From Antedon bifida (lineage: Eukaryota > Echinodermata > Crinoidea > Comatulida > Antedonidae), in the NCBI GenBank assembly GCA_963402885.1, contig OY727095.1, positions 23,069,001 through 23,133,000 on the forward strand: a DNA stretch of 64,000 nucleotides. The letters run 5' to 3'. Below the pieces are notes generated by a model, which was not told where the DNA came from, did not search any database, and worked only from the letters and a program-made list of their open reading frames with translations. This document shows, one piece after another, positions 24,501 through 36,500 of this stretch (its first letter is position 1; every line of letters begins with the position of its first letter). A program made the translations under genes and the position numbers.

Positions 24501-27500
24501 CAGAATCGTAACTAAACATATCATAGAATTAATATACATAAATTATATGGGCACACACGCCAGAATCAGTAATTATTTCCATCATGAAATGTTGGAAAGA
24601 AGGGGGTGGATGGAGGGAACAATCATTATTGATGTGTTGGTCTGAAGGAAGGCAAAAGGAAAAGGAATGTACATTACTTAAACACTTATACAAAATACCC
24701 CCTGAACGCCCATGGGTCAAAAGTACACAACCTTCTAACAAAGGTTCCGATTCCGACCCCTACAAGATTTAACTCAAAGAGCCACACGGCATATTGTTAT
24801 AACTTTCTATTGCAGGAGATATACGAAAATACCATTGACAGCAACTTTATTTTGTACGTTGCCCAAGACAGTAGCCTACAAATTCCCCAGCCACTACAAG
24901 ATTTAACCACACAGCTAATTTTTTTTTGCATTGTAATTATTACCCTTGGGATATACAAAAATACCATTGAGATATAAAAAATACATGTGAGCCAGCATAC
25001 ACTCATGACAGCTACAACTTTATCCTGTTAGCTTCTGAATTTTCTACGTAGCATACGCCAATTATGATATCATAACTCAAAAGCACTGATCTTGAGTTTA
25101 GTCAGTGTCCAGGTTTCCTAACATGCAATTCGAAAGAATAGTGCTTTTACTAAACAGACTTGCTTTAGTTATTCCTCTATTATGATATCTATATAGCCAT
25201 AGCTTTAGTTCCGCATAATATCTATTTCACTGCCCCCTGTGAGTACACACCCCGGCCCAGAATCCGCATCTGCTGAATTTGGGATTTATAAGGATGGGAT
25301 GGTCACTAAATGCCTCGATGGGCCATCGCTACCACTAAACATTGACAGGAGAATAAGAGCCGGGAAAAGTTATATTTGATGTGATGCTGATAATTTATGA
25401 AAAGCAAATGCGAATAATGTGGCCTCTAGTCGGATTTTGGTTCTGATACAGATAGTTATGAGGCCTATAACATAGATACAGTATGTAAGCAATCCATGGA
25501 ATGATGATGGGACAAAGAAGAAGAAGACGATGATAATTCAGAAATTTAGTAATTATTCGACACATTAAATCATTTATTTAGGCATCTATGTTTTTAAATG
25601 ATTTATCTTGGAGGAGGACGGCCATTTTTAGGGTTAATCTGTGACGCAATGTATCCCGACGGGTCAGATCTAATGCTGTATGTTCTCACATAATTACCAT
25701 ATATCTATTATACTGTAATTATTATAATTTCGTATAGCTCAATGTGTAACAGTTAAGAAAAAGAATTAGCCGTTGTCTTCGATTTATTCAATCTTGTAGG
25801 GGACCGGAATCGGAAATTTGAGGCATTGCTGTCAATGGTATTTTCGTATAGGCCTATCCCAGAGTCATGGGTAATAGATACAATGCAAAAGGAACTATTA
25901 CGTGTGACTATTCGAGTTATTAAATCTTGTAGGGTCGGAATCGGAAATTGTTGGAATACTGTCTGGGGCAACTTACATGGTAAAGTTGCTGTCAATGGTA
26001 TTTCCGTATATTCCAAAGGGTAATAATAGTTACAATGTAAAAGGGATTTTGTCGTGTGGCTCTTCGCATGATTAAATCTTGTAGGGCCCAACAGGCATTT
26101 TTGGGCTACTGTCTGGACTTACAAGATAAAGCTGCTGTCATGAGTATTCTCGTATATATCCCAATGCATAACAGTTCCAATAAAAAAGGAATTTTTTTAC
26201 ATTTTTTTAAAAGTAATTCACACACATTTATTCACAATTCACAATTACATTTACAATATTTAATAGTATACCAAAAGAAGCGAGTGCTTGTCAGTTTGGT
26301 AATCATTTAAATGCATTTAAATGTACGGTACTTACATGCCAGACAACATTCAACAAAAATTATGTACAAAAAAGTAAAAACATTGGTCGCCCACGACCTT
26401 TACTTTAATAGTGACGCACATAAGCGCGACCACCAATCAAAGTGACCACCACAGGTGAGGTATAAAAGGACAACAAACAGGATGAACCCTGTTTGTCCCC
26501 CGGAAGCACTATACCGGGCATTTTTTTGGGCTACTGTACCCTGAGGCAACTTACAGGATAAAGTTATAATAGTTATAATGTAAAAGGAATTTGTGGCTTT
26601 TTCGAATGATTAAATCTTGTATGGCTCAACAGGCATTTTTGGGCTACTGCCTGGGCAACTTACAGGATAAAGTTGCTGTCAATGGTATTTTTGTGCATCC
26701 CAATGTGTAATAGTTACAATGCAAAAGAAATTAGCCGTGTGGCTCTTCGCATGATTAAATCTTGTATGGCCCAACAGGCATTTTTGGGCTACTGTCTGGG
26801 GAAATTTACAGGATAAAGTTGCTGTCAATGGTATTTTTGTGCATCTCAATGTGTGACAGTTACAATGCAAAAGGAATTAGCTGTGTGGCTCTTGACATGA
26901 ATAACACCATTTTTGAGTGGTCACTTTGGGCTACTGTCTCGGGCAACTTGCAGGATAAAGTTGCTGTCATTGCTGTTTTAACATTGTATACACATATGGG
27001 GACGATGTCGATTAAATCGACTTTTTACCCCCCTTATATTTGGTGTTCTCATGGAAAATTTACAGGATACTGTAGGACCTGGCAGCAATATTGATTATTG
27101 AATCTTAGCCATATATCTACATAATCAGCCCATCAAACCTTTTGGGGCTTTTCACATGAAGAAATTATCTGGGCGCCGGTCTATATGTGTGGTGCATACA
27201 GAAACACTTTGCCAACAGGAAAATGCCTGAAACATGCACTAAATTGATTAGAAATCCGTTTTGCGCATTTAAAATTTCAAACATGCATGTGTGCATAACT
27301 ACTTGTTGAACATTTGAAGTCATAGCCTTTCAAGTTTGTTTTGAGTTGTGATTGTGTTCTCTTTAGTACTACGTATCTCAATTTAAAAAAAAAATACATA
27401 CCTCTACAATATAGGTGGCAGGCTTCACGCCAGTAAATGTTACTGTCACTAGTTTTGTATTTGATGTTTTCCAAGTAATCGTAAACTTTAAAACAAATTT

Positions 27501-30500
27501 TCAAAGGGTAAATTATCATACATAAAGTTACTACATATTTACACACAAAATTGTTACTTGTATAAAGAGAGTTCAGACAGCACTAGAAGACAAAGTTGAA
27601 TTAGCAGATAGCACAATTTTATTCATTTATATAATAAACAAAAATCTACATTAATGTTTACATTTTTTTGTAATATAATTGATTGATGTGAAAATTCCTC
27701 TGATCCATTTTTTCATCTTGGTAAAAGTCATCAGTCCAGTGTATTCTCTTAAAAACGTTTATCATTTTATTATGTCACAGTTTTTATTTTGTCTGTGTGA
27801 CCACTTTCAACAATGCTTTTCACTACAATGTTTATTGACCTATAGCAAAGTCAAAATATAACCTTCTTACTGGTTTGTGATTATCATGTTCATCACTTGT
27901 GACATATAGTCATGAAAAGGTGAGGGGAGACATTCTATTAATTGAAGCTCCCCTTAATAAGTTTGTCTACTGAATAGGCTGTAGTGATAACAAATATATT
28001 GACCAGCATTTAGTTCCACTTAAATAGGGTTGTACCGAATGAGGGCTTCTACAGCCAATAGTAAAAAAAACTACATTGCTCTTACATTGTGTGGCTGTGA
28101 ACAGTAGGAAAAATCTGTGACCGTATTGTTTTCCTGAAAAAAAAAATTTAGTTCTAATATAAATATTGCAAACCTGATGAACTTAACATAAACATAAATA
28201 CTACTTGATTCAACATGCCAAGTTATGACTATCGTTATTGGTGAGAGACTGGTAATCAAAAAAGAAAAAAACAATACTATCATTATTCAAAACTGCGAAA
28301 TAAAATAGACTTAAATATTAAAGATATATTGTCCCCACCCCCCCAAAAAAATATTCAATGTTTTGTTGAATATGCAATTTAATAGTTATTCACTTTGATT
28401 AAAACTTCATTTTTCCTGTTTAATACATTAGGATGTGATTGTATACATCATCAAGATGACATCTCTAAGTTGTATTGTGGTCTGGCATTTTACATTAATC
28501 TTTTACTATTTTATATTTTTGATACTCCATGTTATTTACATGCATTGAATTTGCAAAATAAAGTTTATATATTAGTTATTCATTTTTCTTAGTGCACACT
28601 TTTTACTATCAAGGAAGTGTGTTATCAGTAAATACATTTGTAGGTTTTTCACGGTCAAAGACAAGGGGGAGATTTGACAAAATTCAAACAATTGACCTTT
28701 GGAATTAATATAGATTAGGCCTTATGATATCCTATCTGGAATGTGTATATTGATTGTACAAGGAAATGCGATAAATAAATCTATTTTTATATACCACCAC
28801 ACTAATAACTAATTTTATTAGCACTTTCTCTACATCAGTAAGAATTAAAAGATCATTATTATGTGTCAAACGATACTGTATAAAAAGTACACAAGTTGTA
28901 TTATCATTGTTGATGTAGCACTATTCAAGTAGTAATTAGTGTACCCCTTGAAATGGGTATTAGATTCCAACTATTGTAGGTACACTATATTTAGAAATTG
29001 TATTATTACTGTCCTAGCCTTAAATATATATTGTCCCGCTGAAAAAACAAAAACAATTTTGTTCACATTTTGTTGTTGAATATGCCATTTTGATGTTGCA
29101 TAATAGTTATTCACTTTGATCGAAAATTGGATCAAAACAACTTATTTACCTGAAAAAAACTGTAAGTTAAAGCAACATTATTCAAATTGGCTGCCAGCCA
29201 ATGGCTTTTTGGTTGAATTTAACTTTCAACTTTTAACTTTTATTTGTATAAATTTTCTGTGGAACTTTATTAAATTACAAAATGGCCTATTCAAAATACG
29301 ATTTTAATAATCTTCAATTTCATATTTTTGGGGTACAATACATCTTTAAAGCTCAGGTAGAGGCATGAATTGAAAATATATCTGGCTAAATGCACATAAA
29401 TCAAATATGTGTAACTGAAATCACGACAAAAAAAACCAGGAATTTCCCTTAAAATGGTCAAATACAAAATTTGGCAAAAATCTGCTATAAAAGCCAGACT
29501 TTTTCAGTAGATAGGTAGTTTATAACCAAAGATCTGGTGACTCCCTAGAAAGTGAAAAAACTACAACAAAAAGTTAATAAGTATACGGCGGTGGATATTT
29601 TTATTTTTATATTACCTATATTTAAAAAACTGATAAAACTTTTTACCACAGTATTTATTTTTCATATACTTTGCAGTCTTATCATTATGCAGAACTGCAG
29701 TCAACCGCTAATGTTGTTACTTATATTGTGCTAATTGGCGACATCACAAGAAACCCTGGTCCAAAGGATGTGGATCTTGTATAATATGTTAGATCTAATC
29801 AATGTGGTATACATTGTGACTCGTGCGATACTTGGTATCATCAGATGTATTGAAATGAACACACATACATAAAGCGTGCTAACGATTCTTGGTATTGTTT
29901 TCAATGTGTTTCCCTAATTTAATGTTTTGTTATTTGACGCTTCTGACGGTTCTATTTCCGATTTTACTCAGCTGTCACTACGCTTTGAGACAAGATTTAT
30001 AGTTTTCTATCTCTGTCAGATGTATAAATAAATTTCTGCTAGTGGCAGATTTGATTGCATAGTTCAAAAAGCTGGATATGATTTTTATTGAAAAGGTTGT
30101 TTACTTAACGACGTATCATTAGGCAACATTCGACGTATCATTAGGCAACATTCGAATTGATGAACTTGAGGAAACATTTTTAATAACTTTGACCCTGACA
30201 TTAGGCCTACATGCACTCACGTTGCCAATGTTCCTGTTGTAGAGTATGCTTGTGGGAAGGTTGTAAATGATGGCCTGTGGCATCTGTGTGCTATATATGA
30301 AACGTATCTATATATTTACAATATTTTTATACAGTAGTATAGTACCATTTCAGTTATTTTTATATTTTAAATGTTTGTGCCTTTATCTTCTTTTTTTTTT
30401 ATGAAGGTATAGGTGTTTGTCAGCTGTTCATCCCTCTTTTTTTCGCTGTATTGTGCTTTGTGTTTTACTGTATCTCTATATGTATAATAAATATTTTAAA

Positions 30501-33500
30501 AAACGCTTTTTAATATACATCAATCACTATCTTATACCCCTTTTACACCGCCAGTAAAAATGCGGAGTTGATCCGGAATTGTATAACCCGAGTCGTACCC
30601 GGAACGCAAAAATGCGGAAATGTAGGCCGGTGTAAACGACGTAAAAAGTTACCCGGGTCGCTGAATCACCCGGGTAAGTGATGCGGAATGTATTCAGCGT
30701 CAAGTGGAGTGGAGTGGAGTTGTGGCTTGGTGGTTATGATGCTTAGCTACCACTCCAAGGGTCCTGGGTTCAAGTCCCGTCACATGTCCGGATTTTTTCT
30801 AAGGACAAAATTACAACTCCACTCCCAAAGACTTGTAATAAGACTTTGTTTATGTAGAGCATCTTGTGTATATGTTTGTCTTGTGAACCTCTGAGGGTCC
30901 CTAATGATCAGCAATTGCTGGATGGATCACCTTCATTAAATATGGTAAAAAAAAAAAAAAAAAAAAAAAAAAGTCAACGGGACGCACCCGGGATGAACCC
31001 GTGTTTGCGGTGTAAAACGGTCAGTGTATCTTTACCTGTTTGTTTACTATCCTCGCTCACTATAGTATTTAATTTACATAAAATTAGGATAAGATTGATT
31101 TTGTTTATTCGCTTATTCAATAAATTAAACTTATGGTTATTTGTTATTCATTTTTATTTCAAGATATTATTCTTCCCGAGTAGACTTAATTTTTGTGTGT
31201 ATTGCCAAAAAACAAAATTGTGGGAGGTATAATGAGCAGACCGTTACTATGGTGTCTCTTCATGCGTGAGAGGGCGATATTTCGATTGATCTAGAACAAT
31301 TACATGGGTTGGAATTTTTCAGTGTAAATACACGTGTCATTCCCATGTTATGAATCGGGTGTGAAAAGGAAATTTACGGGTTTGTTATAAGCTCGGCGGT
31401 GTAAAAGGGGTATTAAAATTATTGTAATGTTTCCTATAATTTACAAAAATATACTTTACTTTTCCCATTATTTAAATGTTAAAATATGTTTTAAATAAAA
31501 TGTTATAAGGTCTAAATTAATTAATTCATAGAAAGCTGTTCAGACCTGCTATATATTTTGTAGAAATATTTAAAGTATTTTGAAATAAAACTAAAGCAAT
31601 GATGGATTGTGTGAGGATGACCTTTTGACCTAAAAACTTTTGATATTGGTATCTTTCACATCAACACACCGGTATGTCCCTGCAGTTCGTCCTTCGGAGA
31701 ACGTTCAGCTGTTCAACCAGTGTTTTGAACTCCGGAGTTGTTTGATTTTATCTTCTTCACACCAAAACACCGGGGCGTTAACTCCGGAGTTTTGCTTTTG
31801 GTGTGAAAGGGGTATTACAGTATTTTTGTGTATTAAGAATGAGGTCTTAGGTCTTAGCTTTCAAAGTCTTAGATTTCGAGACATCCTGTAGTAGTAGTAG
31901 TGTAGGAAAACAAATACTTTGTGAACAGATGGCATCTTCAATTGCTCATTGAAACCTCCAGGTCTTGGGTTCTTGACATCCTGTACTATAGTTTAGGAAA
32001 AGAATGTGAACAGATGGTATCTTCAATTGCTCATTGAAACTGCCAGGGACATTTCCTGAAGGTTTGAGATACTTTCAAATATTAAATTACTGTACTATAC
32101 ATACCACATAAATATCCACACAGGGTTCTTGCTTTCCCAGATTGACCTGTTTACCATACTCAAGCCTAGCTTCCTGTAACCAGACCTTGTAGTGATCAAA
32201 AGCAAAAGGTGCCAAGTTGAAAACCAGAACAACTTCCTTGTCCCTTGAAACATCAACCTCAAAAGTTTCCGGGGTCCAAACTCTGGCCATTTCTGTGTTT
32301 GAAAAATTATGGATTACAATTTTTGTTAGAAAAAAAATCAAGTAAAGTAAAAAATGACAAAAATGACACCAGACTATACATTATTTACACCAACCAGCGA
32401 GATGTGTCAGTTTTTAATACAGGCCTCTTGAGAATGAACAAACAAACAAATTTGTTATCATTTGTCTATAGTGACAAGGAAAACAAATTTGGATTTAAGC
32501 TGGATGTATTCTGCATATGTACCAATTCAAATCATGTTATTTTCCGGTCAAACTCATTTGTGGGGTATGTTTCACAATTGACAATCATAGACATGGTGTA
32601 CAATATTCAGGGCAATTAGTTTAACCTGTATTTGTTTAAATCGTCAATTATCTAACTCAACTTAATATTTAGTATACTGGATTTCATTTGGATAAATTGC
32701 TACCAAACCAACTTTCTGTACCATTGAGTAAAGACTTAATTGAAGTAGTGCAAGATTTTTTAATTTATATATAGATACTTGCAGGAAGTTCATTGAACTT
32801 CCTACTTCCCATTTAGATTTTTGGAACTAGTTAATTCATGGATCCATGGTTAATTTAAGGTCAAAATGTTACTATAGTACATGACATTGAATTTGGTTCT
32901 GAAATTGGGTTCAATATGTTGTAAATGTGACGTGTGCAAATTATTGACATGATTTATTTTTGGGTAGTTATGATACTTTATTATATACTTTAACATAAAA
33001 CATAAACACACACTTAATGAGAAACAATAAAACAAACAGCAAAACAAATGGGTATAACCTACAGAACATCTTTACCAAAAAATGCACTTTTCATGGAATA
33101 GTTTGTACTAAAAAACCCAGTTACACAAATCACATATTTAGAAACTGAATTGAAGTGGTCCATTTTCTAAATTATCTCTTGCTATTTTTGTTACTTTTTG
33201 TCTTTTGGACATTAATAATGGTTGACATTTTGCTCACCACGGTCGTTGTTATTAATTAATTTCAAATCAAATAGTGCAGTCAATTTTTCAACTTATGAAT
33301 ATAATATTCTCACTATCCAACTCATGAATATTCATTATTTGTATATTACGATAAGTATCATGAATAACAAACCTTCTTCTGGTACCTTGCAAAACAAGTC
33401 ATTAGGACTGTAGAAACAACCTGAAAGATACAGTAAATGTTGAAAAAAGAGTCTGGTACAACATTGGTAAAAAAAATATGAGGTGGGAATATACCCAGTC

Positions 33501-36500
33501 ATACAGTTTTGTACCAATATTCAAGTATTAGGAATTTTAAGAAAATGCGGAATCACAGAGAAGATACTTTTTGTAGATACAAATTTGACAGGCAAGAGAG
33601 AAACTCCACAATCTTTGACAATGCAAAAAATCATTCAACAACATATTTTCAGTATTCTGAATCAACAACTCAGAGATCAATGATTTTTCATCATTTGTAG
33701 CTATTATTATATCTTACTTGGTATGGTGTAACGGGAGATGGCTGGCTTGGAAGTAAATGGAGCCATCTTAATGGTAATCTGGTAAGTACTGTCTGGAGCT
33801 AGACTTCTTGCACAGTCAAAAAACATTCGTTTCTAAAAATAATTAAATAACATTGACATAGAATTCAAAACCTAATTAAATGTAAACACTCGATACATTA
33901 ATGTACTCTATATATTATCACATCTTTATGCCTTCAAAATTAAAAGAAAATGTTATTCTTGATCTCTATCTGCATTTACATCCATGAACCAAGCAAAAGA
34001 AACCTACATACTTACTGTTTTATTCATTGACAACTTTAAAGCTGAATTGTTCAAAGTACCATGAAAGTTAAGGTAGAAGCATCCAAGTTGATCAAAATGG
34101 AATGCTTGATGCTTCACGCCAATTATCTCAATAATTGCTCCAGTATAAAGCCCTAACCCTTAAAAAATGGATACAAAGTATTAGATTTCTGAAACATTTG
34201 ACCTACAAATAGTACAATGAAAGTATTTCATGACAAATATCATAACTATATTTTGGAATGTTGCTATATAGTTTACGGTATATCACCATGTTGAGTTTCT
34301 TTGAAGGTTTGGCTAAATCAATATATTTCGCCATGCAAACCTTTAAACAATATATAGATTTTAAAACCAAAGTCGCTATCCAATCGAGTTTGAACAATAC
34401 CATGAAAGCCCCAGTGGTCTAATGGTTAGGACATCTGCATATCAAGCAGAAGGTTCCGGGTTCGAGTCTCGGTTGGGGCGACTTTTTCTCATTCTCACAG
34501 ATTTCCTCATCTTATCGTTTCAAATTAATTAATTAAATTTCAGTATATCACCGGGAGGTTTAGAATTTATTCTGTGCCTGTGATGTTTATATATATATGC
34601 AGTACTTTCTCTTCAAATTAACATTTTTGTTATGTGGAAAATCAAACTGACTTTTGTTAAAGCATTTAGCATTGTCTTACCAGCTGGGTCCACATCAAAT
34701 GAGATATTAAGACCAGTGACTGTGTGTTCATAAACTCTTCCATCGGGATATGTATATGTTGCTAAGTAATGACTTATAGAAACATTCTGAATAGGTTCTA
34801 CAGGCGCATCTCTCTCAAGGGAAGACTGAAAAAAGTTTGGGCACAAACCTGCAAAAAAATCTTAATACATTATTTCATGAATTTTATATTGTATTTAAGT
34901 TACAGTATGTTATAGTATAGTAATATAGTATACCAAATAATCTTGCACTAATCTGAATAAATATTATAAAAAATATATGTTTTATTGATTGAATGCAAAA
35001 ATACATTAATTTAATGAATTTTTTAAGTTACAGTATATTATTTGTTTTGTATACACTACTGTTCTTGATAGTAATCAAATATTAAAAAATATTTGATTAT
35101 GGTAATCAACACAAAATTCGCTTCTTCCATTTTTAAAAATTTCAAAATTTTCCTATCACATGACACTAAAATTTCAAAATTTCCAGCTTTAGTACAATAT
35201 GTACCTTTAGTTAATTTCAGTAAATAGCCTACTTACTTTTCTTGTCATCAATTCTGCCCATTGTGTTATTCTGTGAACATATCTGAACATCCCCTTTCCA
35301 ATTCTAAAATGGGATTAACATAAAACTCCAAATAAAATTTAGCACACACTATTATTATTATTATGTGCTACATATGTACGGTATTTAAAAGTATAAACAA
35401 TGGGATAAAAATAAAACTCCAAATGAAATTTAGCACACAGTATTATTATTATGTGCTACATATGTATAGTACTTTAAAGTTATAAAACTGAATATGGTAT
35501 ATATTGATATATTACATAGCCTATGTAAATATGTGAACGTGATTGGTTGAAACTGCATCACATGACTACTGCTGTGAGGATCGTAAATCGTATATTTCCT
35601 CGAGTACGATGATATTGACTGAGTAATTTTCGCATGATTATCATGTCCCTGTCATTAAACATATAAAATCCAGTAAATTCTCGAGTACGATGATATTGAC
35701 TGTGTAATTTGCGTGTGGCAACACTCGCGTTTGGCGATAAATAAACGAAAGTCATCTACTGGGACTCGAACTCGCGAAGATTAGTCCACATCATCACAAG
35801 ACTAGGTTTTACACGCCTCTCCACGTAACTTGCTTGATAATAATTCAACTAAACTATTTAAACTATGCATACATACCGCCCTCATTTTGTTATTCGCCTT
35901 CTATAGATGCGACAAAAGACTGTTTGTGATTGGTCAATACCCACAGTAGTAACATGGTACGCGCGACGTGCTGAACATCCGGTGATTCGGCTCGAAGAAG
36001 ACGAATTATTATTTATTCCGCCTACCTGATAATATTATTATTATGATGGAAACTCTTCTGTTAATTTAAAAGACCTAGGCCTAATAGTGAATATTTTATT
36101 GCCAATGAATTATCTGTATATTATTCTTCGTAAGGTAAGGTGAATGCAACGCCTAACTAGGCAGGCTTATTAATTACATAAAGGAGGCCTAGCTACCTGA
36201 CCCACCCAGTAGATATTCTACTTGTTGTTGGCTATATAATATAACAGATATCGCCTTTTATATCGGTAAAATATAAGATTTTAATTGTGAGATCTTTTTA
36301 TACCATTCCACGTAAATGTTATATTTATTCACCTTATATCTTACAGTTGATGGCTAAAAGAGTTTCTCTATGGGGATAAAAAGTTTAATTCTAATCTAAT
36401 CTGTCCACCTGATACTTAGTACCTTAATATTAGCATGGTCCTGTAATATATAACCGTGTGAATAAATTAACCCCAATTTCTTGCCAGCAGAAACAGGACA

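Noticed and set aside
22861-24570. Regular direct repeats that might be taken for a CRISPR array
   Set aside because: Units are contiguous 76-79-bp satellites without unique spacers, in a eukaryotic intron.
30864-31232. 122-residue open frame with a lysine run
   Set aside because: The lysines come from the poly(A) tail of the SINE; the rest is MITE sequence.
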